From NCBI RefSeq assembly GCF_017592335.1, contig NZ_JACNMP010000018.1, positions 1 through 63,847 of the forward strand: a stretch of 63,847 bases of DNA, given 5' to 3'. The translations under genes were made by a program, and so were the position numbers. The DNA is from Pseudaestuariivita rosea. GTDB lineage: Bacteria; Pseudomonadota; Alphaproteobacteria; Rhodobacterales; Rhodobacteraceae. Shown piece by piece: positions 43,594-51,137 of this stretch; within the stretch, counting starts at the first letter, position 1; the number at the start of each line of letters is the position of its first letter. The notes under the pieces are model-generated. The model saw only the letters and a list, made by a program, of their open reading frames with translations, had not been told where the DNA came from and did no database searches.

Positions 43594-46500
43594 CTATTGA
43601 CATTTCGAATGGCCGCAGCTGCCGCAGGTCATGCAACCTTCGATCATGCGCAGGTCGTAGCTGCCGCAGTTGGGGCAAGCTTTTCCGCGGGGGCCGTTTA
43701 GGTTGACGACGGCGGCTTGGGGGTCGGTTTTCAGGCCCATGCCTTCGCCGTCGATAAAACCGATCGTGATGAGGTGGCGTTCGATGACACCACCGATCGC
43801 TGCCAGGATCGAAGGCACGTATTTCCCACTCATCCAGGCGCCGCCGCGGGGGTCGAAGACAGCCTTCAGTTCTTCGACCACGAAACTGACGTCGCCGCCG
43901 CGCCGGAATACGGCGCTGATCATGCGGGTCAGGGCGACGGTCCAGGCGAAGTGCTCCATATTCTTGGAATTGATGAACACCTCGAAGGGCCGCCTGTGGC
44001 CGTTCAGCACGATATCATTGATCGTGATGTAGATCGCATGTTCGCTGTCGGGCCACTTCAGCTTATAGGTGCTGCCTTCCAGTTCCTGCGGGCGGTCGAG
44101 CGGTTCGCTGATATAGACGACTTCGCCATCGCCCCGGACTTGCTCCGGGGCCTCGGACAGCGGCGCTTCGTCCTTTTCCGACACGCTTAAAACTGACCCC
44201 GTCACGTCGTTCGGGCGGTAGGTCGTGCAACCTTTGCAGCCGGTGTCCCAGGCCTGCATATAGACGTCCTTGAAATCGTCGAAACCAATGTCTTCCGGGC
44301 AGTTGATGGTCTTGGATATCGAACTGTCCACCCACTTCTGAGCCGCCGCCTGCATCTTGACGTGATCCAGTGGGGGCAGGGTCTGGGCGTTGACGAAGTA
44401 ATCCGGCAAGGGCGCATCGCCGAATTTTTCACGCCACAGCTGAACGGCGTAGTCGACGACCTCTTCCTCGGTCCGCGATCCGTCTTTCTGCAGCACTTTG
44501 CGGGTGTAGGCATAGGCGAAGACCGGTTCGATGCCGGAACTGACGTTGCCCGCATAAAGGCTGATCGTGCCTGTGGGCGCGATCGAGGTCAGCAGCGCGT
44601 TGCGGATGCCGTGTTCTGCGATGGCGGCGCGGACGTCGTCATCCATGTCTTGCATGTGACCGGTGGCCAAAAATTTGTCTGCGTCAAACAGCGGGAACGC
44701 GCCCTTTTCGCGGGCCAAATCGACCGAGGCCAGATAGGCCGCCCGCGCGATCTGGCGCATCCAGCGTTCCGTTTGCGCGGCAGCCTCATCCGAGCCATAG
44801 CGCAAGCCCACCATCAACAGCGCATCAGCCAGGCCCGTGACGCCCAGCCCGATCCGCCGCTTCGCCTGCGCCTCAGCCGCTTGGGCGTCCAACGGAAAGC
44901 GGCTGGCATCGACCACATTATCCATCATCCGAACGGCGGTGGCGACCAGATCATCCAGCGCCTCCTGATCCAGCGCGGCGTCCTCCTCAAACGGGTTGTC
45001 CACCAACCGTGCCAGATTGACCGACCCCAACAGGCACGCCCCATAGGGGGGCAAGGGCTGTTCGCCGCAGTTATGCACATAAAACCCGTTGGCATCGAAC
45101 GCGTTGATGCCGGGGATTTGCACGTCGTACACATCTTCATTGCCGTCATCGGTAACCTCAGCCACCACAGCGGTAAAATGTTCGCGGTTCAGCGCACGTT
45201 TGTAGCCTGTCATCAGCGACATCAGTCGCGTGTGTTTATCCGCATTCAGAAATCCGATGCGGTCCTGAAAAACGGCCAGATTGCTGCCTGCGATAATCAG
45301 CTCATGCTGCGCCTTATGCGGATAAAGCGCCGAGCCGCCATACCCGTCCGGTATCGGTCTGTGCCCTTCGGTACGGCGGTTTTCGTAGATTTTCGCATTG
45401 ATACCCAGGCGCGCCAACATCCGCTGCGCCCGCTGCAAAAGGGCTAGATCGCTTTGGGCCAGTCTGACCGAGACCCCCTTGGCCTGCGTGCCCTGCACTG
45501 ATCCATCCGCGTCGAACAGCCCCCGCAAGACGGCCGCACCAAAATCTGCCGGTGCGCGTTCGATGGCATCCGTCAGCGTCTTATTTCCCGCAACAACGCC
45601 ATAGTCGGCGGCAAAGGTTTTCAGGGCGGCTGTTGAAATGCGATGTTCGTTCCGGTCGGCAATCGTCGTCCAACCAGCGAAATCCGCGCGGGCGGGCATC
45701 TGGCGCAGCAGTGCCTCGATATGCGTCATGACCGGGTCAAGGGCGACAGGGTCGCCATTCATGCAAGCGGCCTGGGTCCAGACGGAAATGACGGCCTTAT
45801 CATCCTTGATCATTCCATCCCCAATCAGTGCGCCCAATAGATAGCCCAGGTCGCTGTCGCAGCCCGTACCCCAGGACACGTCTTGGTGATTATGTATAAT
45901 CACCTCATCACCCGGGTTCAGATCGGCGGCAGTCGTCCATTCGGTGTCCAGGTGCCAGCGGGTTTTACTGGCTACACGTCGGACAAGGTGATCCGCGGTC
46001 AACCGCAGGGTGCGCCTACACTCGGTTTTTAGCTGTTTGACGGGCTTATGGCCCGTTTTGAAAAACCCCTTTGGCCCCGAGTGATGGGGTGTACCATCAA
46101 CCAAAGCCGTGAAGGGCGTGCCGATCAGGTCTGTCACCTGTCGCGGCCCGTCCGTGGTGCTGACCCAAGTATCATCCGTGACGCAGGGGTTCGTGGCTGA
46201 GATCGTCTCGACGTAATTCAGGTTATTCATCGCATTGATGCGGTCGATGAATATCACGCCAGGTTCGGCATAATCATAGGTCGATTGCATGATCTTGTTC
46301 CACAGATCGCGCGCCTCGATCGTGTGATAGACGCGGCCCTCGAACTGCAGGTCCCAACTGGCATCGGCTTTGACGGCCTTCATGAAATCATCGGTGACAA
46401 GGACGCTCATGTTGAACATGCGCAGGCGGACGGGGTCGGATTTGGCGGTGATGAAATCTTCGATATCGGGGTGATCGCAGCGCATGGTGGCCATCATCGC

Positions 46501-46986
46501 CCCGCGCCTGCTGCCCGCTGACATGATCGTGCGGCACATGGCATCCCAGACGTCCATAAAGGATAAGGGCCCCGAGGCATCGGCGGCCACCCCTTTGACA
46601 TCGGCGCCCTTGGGGCGGATCGTGCTGAAATCATAGCCGATCCCGCCGCCCTGCTGCATGGTCAGCGCGGCCTCTTTCAACATATCGAAAATGCCGCCCA
46701 TGCTGTCGGGGATTGTCCCCATGACAAAGCAGTTGAACAGCGTCACGGATCGTTCCGTGCCCGCACCTGCGGTGATGCGGCCGGCGGGCAAGTATTTGAA
46801 ATCTTCCAAGGCGCTATAGAATTTATCTTCCCATTTCGCGGGGTCTTTTTCGACCACCGCCAAAGACCGCGCAATGCGCCGCCATGTGTCTTCGACCGTC
46901 AGATCAATTGGTGTTCCGTCCGCCTGTTTAAAGCGGTATTTCATGTCCCAGATCTGCTCGGCTATGGGGGCGGCAAAACGGCTCAT
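43594..46986 (-). CDS. nrdJ: Adenosylcobalamin-dependent class II ribonucleotide reductase, intein-containing
   Basis: The ATG at 46986 (MSRFAAPIAEQIWDMKYRF) follows AAGGA; a longer frame upstream is rejected. The precursor has 1130 residues; without the 372-residue intein (residues 268-639) the enzyme has 758. Catalytic residues are Cys86 (LFNCFVMG), the split active-site block ATNP / CGEQPLPPYGACLLGS with thiyl Cys640 and Glu642, and the C-terminal cysteine-rich tail (CPNCGS, CMTCGSCGHSKC) that serves as redox shuttle or zinc site. It makes deoxyribonucleotides with B12, independent of oxygen. The enzyme is inactive until the intein is spliced out. Confidence 0.95.
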   Translation of the reverse strand: MSRFAAPIAEQIWDMKYRFKQADGTPIDLTVEDTWRRIARSLAVVEKDPAKWEDKFYSALEDFKYLPAGRITAGAGTERSVTLFNCFVMGTIPDSMGGIFDMLKEAALTMQQGGGIGYDFSTIRPKGADVKGVAADASGPLSFMDVWDAMCRTIMSAGSRRGAMMATMRCDHPDIEDFITAKSDPVRLRMFNMSVLVTDDFMKAVKADASWDLQFEGRVYHTIEARDLWNKIMQSTYDYAEPGVIFIDRINAMNNLNYVETISATNPCVTDDTWVSTTDGPRQVTDLIGTPFTALVDGTPHHSGPKGFFKTGHKPVKQLKTECRRTLRLTADHLVRRVASKTRWHLDTEWTTAADLNPGDEVIIHNHQDVSWGTGCDSDLGYLLGALIGDGMIKDDKAVISVWTQAACMNGDPVALDPVMTHIEALLRQMPARADFAGWTTIADRNEHRISTAALKTFAADYGVVAGNKTLTDAIERAPADFGAAVLRGLFDADGSVQGTQAKGVSVRLAQSDLALLQRAQRMLARLGINAKIYENRRTEGHRPIPDGYGGSALYPHKAQHELIIAGSNLAVFQDRIGFLNADKHTRLMSLMTGYKRALNREHFTAVVAEVTDDGNEDVYDVQIPGINAFDANGFYVHNCGEQPLPPYGACLLGSVNLARLVDNPFEEDAALDQEALDDLVATAVRMMDNVVDASRFPLDAQAAEAQAKRRIGLGVTGLADALLMVGLRYGSDEAAAQTERWMRQIARAAYLASVDLAREKGAFPLFDADKFLATGHMQDMDDDVRAAIAEHGIRNALLTSIAPTGTISLYAGNVSSGIEPVFAYAYTRKVLQKDGSRTEEEVVDYAVQLWREKFGDAPLPDYFVNAQTLPPLDHVKMQAAAQKWVDSSISKTINCPEDIGFDDFKDVYMQAWDTGCKGCTTYRPNDVTGSVLSVSEKDEAPLSEAPEQVRGDGEVVYISEPLDRPQELEGSTYKLKWPDSEHAIYITINDIVLNGHRRPFEVFINSKNMEHFAWTVALTRMISAVFRRGGDVSFVVEELKAVFDPRGGAWMSGKYVPSILAAIGGVIERHLITIGFIDGEGMGLKTDPQAAVVNLNGPRGKACPNCGSYDLRMIEGCMTCGSCGHSKCQ
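45070..46185 (-). mobile_element. Intein with LAGLIDADG homing endonuclease inside nrdJ
   Basis: The 372-codon insertion begins with Cys (CVTDDTWVSTTDG) and ends in His-Asn (NAFDANGFYVHN), followed by Cys as +1 extein residue: the full set of splicing residues. Block B has TxxH (TADH, precursor 330-333). Two endonuclease motifs are intact, LGYLLGALIGDG (380-391) and LRGLFDADGSV (487-497), each with its acidic residue. The element sits between Pro267 and the catalytic thiyl cysteine of NrdJ. Splicing and homing activity both appear possible. Confidence 0.95.
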
Positions 46987-47093
46987 GTGGGCGGTCCTTG
47001 GATAGATGGGCAGGGTCATGACGATAGGGCTTTTGGTTGATCTGCGCAACAGCTAGGTTAGGTTGACAGATAGTCACCATATCTGGGGGCGTA

Positions 47094-47525
47094 ATGGCAA
47101 AATATGTGAACCTTGTAAAACTCAGCGTCGGCAGTGAAAATGTTGAAAGCCTGGCGAACTGGCAAAGACAACGCGCGGCCAAGGGGCCGGACGGGTTGCC
47201 ACGCCATGTCACACGGATGTGGCCAAAGCGCGAGGCCGAGATTTTGGCCGGCGGATCGATTTACTGGGTGATCAAAGGTGTGATCCTGTGCCGTCAAAAG
47301 ATTTTGCGGTTGGACGAAGTGATTGGTCAGGATGGTATTCGTCGCTGCGGTATCGTGCTGGAACCGGGCCTGATCCGCACCGAGGCTATGAACAAGCGCC
47401 CGTTTCAGGGCTGGCGGTATTTGTCCGCTACGGACGCTCCGCGCGATCTGGGTCAAGAACGTCAGAACGAAGAATCGCTGCCACCATCACTAACGGCTGC
47501 GTTGTCCGAGATCGGCGTGCGGTGA
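47094..47525 (+). CDS. DUF1489 family protein
   Basis: The product has 143 residues. The block MAKYVNLVKLSVGSENVESL, then PRHVTRMWPKREAEILAGGSIYWVIKG and CRQKILRLDEV, is typical of the alphaproteobacterial DUF1489 family. Function is unknown. It is small, basic in its centre and has no signal peptide, so it should be cytoplasmic. It is divergent from nrdJ and ends at a 352-base convergent gap. Confidence 0.85.
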   Translation: MAKYVNLVKLSVGSENVESLANWQRQRAAKGPDGLPRHVTRMWPKREAEILAGGSIYWVIKGVILCRQKILRLDEVIGQDGIRRCGIVLEPGLIRTEAMNKRPFQGWRYLSATDAPRDLGQERQNEESLPPSLTAALSEIGVR

Positions 47526-47590
47526 AAAAACGCCCTTTGCCCCGCTGCGCCTTTCGGCGGCAGGGTCTTCGGGTCTGATCTGGTAAGAAA

Positions 47591-47777
47591 GGTGGCGCCA
47601 CCGTCTTGAAAGGTTGGTTTTGCCAGAAAGGGATCGCAACGCCCCCACCCTATGTCTCATGCATGATCTTTCAGGCGGCTTGTGGTTTGGGTCGTGAAGC
47701 CAAAACACAAGTTCTGGAAAACCATTTCTATTACGATATCGTGGAAATGGGTTTTAGGCCTCAGATGCTAACATCTG
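47591..47777. other. Structured intergenic region with several short palindromes
   Basis: Within the convergent gap between the DUF1489 gene and tadA three palindromes appear: GGTGGCGCCACC (47591-47602), CCATTTC (47722-47728) with GAAATGG (47744-47750) enclosing ACGATATCGT (47733-47742), and CAGATG-CTAA-CATCTG (47762-47777). Then follows the repeat at 47802-47868. No open frame is convincing. Reading as a gene end with stacked hairpins or a small RNA is possible. Confidence 0.4.
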
Positions 47778-47801
47778 GTTGGGGCTGCGTACGCTGGGAT
47801 T

Positions 47802-47868
47802 TGAGTATTTGGACCAAGAAGAAGGCATTAAGAGCACTAAACCTCCTTCTTCTTGGCCCAAATACTCA
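47802..47868. repeat. Convergent-end palindromic repeat, copy 1
   Basis: The two 24-base arms, 47802-47825 and 47845-47868, are inverted copies with a single mismatch and a 19-base loop. The core is TTTGGACCAAGAAGAAGG in one arm. The same core occurs at 57038-57093 and 59969-60033. All three sit between convergent genes. The near-perfect long stem can act as a terminator in both directions. Confidence 0.85.
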
Positions 47869-47877
47869 CGACGCGAT

Positions 47878-48339
47878 TTATCGGTCTTCGCTGTGTCTGA
47901 GTTTTTGGAAAAAACCTTCCAGCAGCTTTTTTGCGTCATGTGCACCAATACCATCATAGACTTCCGGAACATGGTGGCATTGCGGATGGGAAAATACCCG
48001 GGGACCTTGGGCGATGCCGCCGGATTTCGGGTCGGGCGCGCCGTAGTAAAGCCGCGCGATGCGGGCGGCGGACAGCGCGGTGGCGCACATCGGGCAGGGT
48101 TCCAGCGTGACATAAAGGTCGTGGCCCGGCAGCCGTTCGCTTTTTGCGGCCTGACATCCCGTGCGCAGGACCAGGATTTCGGCGTGCGCCGTCGGGTCGG
48201 ACAGTTCGCGCGTGCGGTTGCCGTCGCGTGCCACGATCTGGCCCGTAGGATCGACCAGAACGGCGCCCACAGGCACTTCGCCGCGGTCAGCCGCCATCCG
48301 TGCCTCTTCCAGCGCGATATCCATGAAACTGCGAAACAT
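47878..48339 (-). CDS. tadA: tRNA adenosine(34) deaminase
   Basis: The ATG at 48339 (MFRSFMDIALEEARMAADRGEVPVG) is a usual TadA beginning; the open frame upstream runs antisense into rluB and is not coding. The 153-residue protein has zinc site HAE (TAHAEILVLR) and PCPMC (LEPCPMCATALS). It converts A34 of tRNA-Arg(ACG) to inosine. It is divergent from the pseudouridine synthase gene with a 66-base gap. Confidence 0.94.
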   Translation of the reverse strand: MFRSFMDIALEEARMAADRGEVPVGAVLVDPTGQIVARDGNRTRELSDPTAHAEILVLRTGCQAAKSERLPGHDLYVTLEPCPMCATALSAARIARLYYGAPDPKSGGIAQGPRVFSHPQCHHVPEVYDGIGAHDAKKLLEGFFQKLRHSEDR

Positions 48340-48405
48340 ATGCCCGTCCCTTGCCTGCAAAAACCACCGCTGGCAAGGGGCGCAAAAACGGGTTAAGCCC
48401 GGCCC

Positions 48406-49182
48406 ATGACAGACGATACCCCCAAAGGCGACCGGATCGCCAAGGTTTTGGCCCGCGCTGGGATCGCCTCGCGTCGTGAGGCTGAAAAGATGATCGAAGC
48501 CGGTCGCGTGACCGTCAACGGGCGCAAGATCAGCAGCCCGGCGCTGAATGTGACGGCCACCGACAAGGTTACGTTTGACGGCCAGCCCCTGGCCGAACCG
48601 GATCCGCCGCGCATTTGGCTGTATCACAAACCGGTGGGTCTTGTGACCTCGGCCCGCGATGAAAAGGGGCGCGAGACGATATTTGACAAACTGCCCGAAA
48701 CTATGCCGCGTGTGATGTCCATCGGGCGGCTTGATCTGAATTCCGAAGGGCTGTTGCTGTTGACCAATGATGGTGAGGTCAAACGGCGGCTTGAGTTGCC
48801 ATCGACAGGCTGGCTGCGCAAATATCGCGTGCGAGCCAAAGGTGCGCCCACCGATGACACTGTGGCTCCGCTGCGCCGCGGGATTGAGGTTGAGGGCGTG
48901 AAATACCAGCCGATGGACGTGCAAATCGACCGCCAGCAGGGCGCTAATGTCTGGCTGACCATCGGCATTCGTGAAGGCAAGAACCGTGAAATCCGACGCG
49001 CGTTAGAGGCGATTGGCCTGACCGTCAACCGGTTGTTGCGTGTCAGTTACGGGCCGTTTCAGCTGCGCGATCTGAAGCCGGGCATGGTCGAAGAGGTAAA
49101 GCAGCGCGTCGTCAAGGATCAGCTTGGCCTGCGCGAAACGCCCAAGCCCAAACCCACACGGCAACGACGCAAACGGAACTGA
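48406..49182 (+). CDS. rluB: RluB/RsuA-type pseudouridine synthase
   Basis: The product has 258 residues. The N-terminal S4 domain (RIAKVLARAGIASRREAEKM) is followed by the synthase domain with GRLDLNSEGLLLLTNDGE, where Asp is catalytic, and IREGKNREIRRALEAIGL. The basic tail KPKPTRQRRKRN is common in RluB. It likely makes pseudouridine 2605 of 23S rRNA; the exact target cannot be told between RluB, RluE and RsuA. Confidence 0.88.
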   Translation: MTDDTPKGDRIAKVLARAGIASRREAEKMIEAGRVTVNGRKISSPALNVTATDKVTFDGQPLAEPDPPRIWLYHKPVGLVTSARDEKGRETIFDKLPETMPRVMSIGRLDLNSEGLLLLTNDGEVKRRLELPSTGWLRKYRVRAKGAPTDDTVAPLRRGIEVEGVKYQPMDVQIDRQQGANVWLTIGIREGKNREIRRALEAIGLTVNRLLRVSYGPFQLRDLKPGMVEEVKQRVVKDQLGLRETPKPKPTRQRRKRN

Positions 49183-49260
49183 TAATCCTTAAGAATTGTT
49201 GCTTTTCCATGTCGTGGCGCTATTGCTGCGGCCAAACAATGATTTTTGGGACATGTGACT

Positions 49261-50079
49261 ATGGCTGATTTATTAACCATCGAAAACCTCGGAAACCTGC
49301 TGATGTTGTGTTTCCTGCAGGCGGTTCTGGGCTTTGACAACCTGCTTTACATCAGCATCGAAAGCCAGCGTGCGCCAGTCGCGCAGCAAAAGGCGGTGCG
49401 GTTCTGGGGGATCATTATCGCTGTCGCCCTTAGGGTTATTCTGCTGTTTGCCATGGTTAATCTGATCAGCCTGCTGGCCGAGCCGTTTTACATCTTCAAC
49501 TGGACCGGCGTTCTGGAGGGGGGCGTGAATTTTGCGACCTGCGTCTTTATTCTTGGCGGGATTTTCATCATCTATACGGCGGTCAAGGAAATCAGCCACA
49601 TGTTGACCATCGAACACCTGGGCACCGATGTCGAAGGCAAGTCAGGCAAATCCGCGGTGCAGGTCATTCTGCTGATCGTCTTCATGAACCTGATCTTCAG
49701 CTTTGACTCGGTTCTATCGGCCATTGCAATCACGGATGTCTTCCCGATCCTGGCTGCCGCGATCCTGTTGTCGGGGCTGGCGATGCTGCTGTTGGCCGAC
49801 GGCGTGACGCGCTTTCTTGAGAAGAACCGGATGTACGAGGTTCTGGGCCTGTTTATCCTGCTGATCGTCGGTGTGGTGCTGTTGGGCGAGGCCGGCGTTG
49901 CTGCATCGCATGCCATGCACGACGATGATCTACAGCTGAAAATCTTTGGATATCCATTGGTGCCCATGTCGAAAACGACCTTCTATTTCGCGGTCATCGT
50001 GCTGTTTGCTGTGGAAATCCTGCAATCGGGTTATACGCGTAAGCTGAATGCCGAACGCCGCACAGGCCAGCGGTATTGA
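49261..50079 (+). CDS. terC: TerC family membrane protein
   Basis: The start at 49261 (MADLLTIENLGNLLMLCFLQ) is preferred to a TTG 15 bases ahead. The 272-residue protein has about eight spans and the TerC acidic motifs LQAVLGFDNLLYISIES and NLIFSFDSVLSAIAITD, where the Asp residues are thought to bind metal. TerC proteins export manganese or accompany tellurium-type stress complexes. It heads a run of genes with xpaC and telA homologues. Confidence 0.9.
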   Translation: MADLLTIENLGNLLMLCFLQAVLGFDNLLYISIESQRAPVAQQKAVRFWGIIIAVALRVILLFAMVNLISLLAEPFYIFNWTGVLEGGVNFATCVFILGGIFIIYTAVKEISHMLTIEHLGTDVEGKSGKSAVQVILLIVFMNLIFSFDSVLSAIAITDVFPILAAAILLSGLAMLLLADGVTRFLEKNRMYEVLGLFILLIVGVVLLGEAGVAASHAMHDDDLQLKIFGYPLVPMSKTTFYFAVIVLFAVEILQSGYTRKLNAERRTGQRY

Positions 50080-50145
50080 ATTGACTGGTAAGATCAACTG
50101 GCATCACCTATGTTTACCATATGTGGTGCCAAACCGGGGGTATTG

Positions 50146-50229
50146 ATGTCTGAGACCGGGTTGCAGAAAGTTGCATTCTTTCTGTTGATTGGATTGATTT
50201 TCTATGTAGCGATTTTCGGGGGCGCATAA
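50146..50229 (+). CDS. 27-residue single-span membrane peptide upstream of xpaC-like gene
   Basis: An ATG at 50146 opens MSETGLQKVAFFLLIGLIFYVAIFGGA and closes at TAA 50227-50229, whose last base is the first of the next ATG (TAATG). CCGGGGG lies just ahead. The peptide is a short polar start followed by one hydrophobic span of about 18 residues. The tight coupling and fit in an otherwise empty gap argue for a real gene, probably a subunit of the same membrane complex. I know no family. Confidence 0.55.
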   Translation: MSETGLQKVAFFLLIGLIFYVAIFGGA

Positions 50230-51113
50230 TGGCGCAGCGTTTTGGCGGGAAGTACAGCCCAGACGGGCAGCCCCGCACATCCACTGATGAACCGAACGCC
50301 TTTACCGGCAAAAAGCGCACCCGCGTCGGCGGTCGCGTCAACCTGTTGTTTTTTGCACCGTTTCCGCTGGCGATCCGGGCGTTCTGGTCTGATCCTGTCG
50401 GACTGGCACTGAACCTGTCGGCCTTTGGCATTCTGATCCTGGCGGCCTGGCTGACGCGCGAAGGCATGATCGCACAAGAGGCTTATGAGGCGCGCAAGGT
50501 CGCCAAACGCCCCGCCATTCCACGCAAGATCTTCGCGTCAGTGCTGACAGGCGCCGGGCTGGCCGTGGCGGGCTTTTCGGGGCTGGACAACCTGATTGCG
50601 CCGATCATTTTTGCAATTGCAGGTACCGCGCTGCACAGTTTTGCCTTTGGTCTGGACCCCCTGCGCGACAAGGGGATGGAGGGCATCGATACCTATCAGC
50701 AGACCCGCGTCGCCCGTGCTGTGGAAGATGCCGAAAAGCATCTGACCGCCATGCAGGATGCCATCAAGCGGGCGGCAGATCGCAGGCTGGACGCCCGCGT
50801 TGACCGCTTTGTCCAGACCGCCCGCAAGATGTTCCGCACAATCGAGGAAGACCCGCGCGATCTGGCAGGCGCCCGCAAATATCTTAGCGTTTATTTGCTG
50901 GGGGCCCGCGATGCGACCGTGAAATTCGCCGATCTTTACAGTAAGAAACGCGAAGCCGATATTCGCGCGGACTACGAAGAGTTTTTGACCGAACTTGAGC
51001 AGAACTTCTCGGCCCGTACCGAAAAGATGCTGCTGGATGATCGGACCGATATGGACATTGAAATCAAAGTGCTGCGCGACAGATTGCAGCGCGAAGGCCT
51101 GAAAATCGAATAG
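50229..51113 (+). CDS. XpaC-like (5-bromo-4-chloroindolyl phosphate hydrolysis) family protein
   Basis: The product has 294 residues with two to three spans in the first half (about 37-57, 59-76, 96-130) and a long helical cytoplasmic second half (AVEDAEKHLTAMQDAIKRAADRRLDARVDRFVQTARKMF), the layout of the XpaC family. Despite the name the family has no shown enzyme activity. It is regularly found beside TelA-type genes, as here, and likely anchors TelA at the membrane. Start fixed by the TAATG overlap. Confidence 0.8.
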   Translation: MAQRFGGKYSPDGQPRTSTDEPNAFTGKKRTRVGGRVNLLFFAPFPLAIRAFWSDPVGLALNLSAFGILILAAWLTREGMIAQEAYEARKVAKRPAIPRKIFASVLTGAGLAVAGFSGLDNLIAPIIFAIAGTALHSFAFGLDPLRDKGMEGIDTYQQTRVARAVEDAEKHLTAMQDAIKRAADRRLDARVDRFVQTARKMFRTIEEDPRDLAGARKYLSVYLLGARDATVKFADLYSKKREADIRADYEEFLTELEQNFSARTEKMLLDDRTDMDIEIKVLRDRLQREGLKIE

Positions 51114-51137
51114 GTCAGGGACAAGGGAGTATAGATT

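Noticed and set aside
44362-45447. Long plus-strand open frame of 361 codons opposite nrdJ
   Set aside because: It lies fully antisense to nrdJ and its intein, has no ribosome-binding site or domain, and reflects GC-biased codon use of the real gene.
45070-46185. Reading the nrdJ insertion as a second gene or a frameshifted domain
   Set aside because: The frame is continuous through both junctions and all intein splicing blocks are present.
48340-48924. N-terminal extension of tadA by 195 codons
   Set aside because: The extension runs antisense through rluB; normal TadA starts at 48339.
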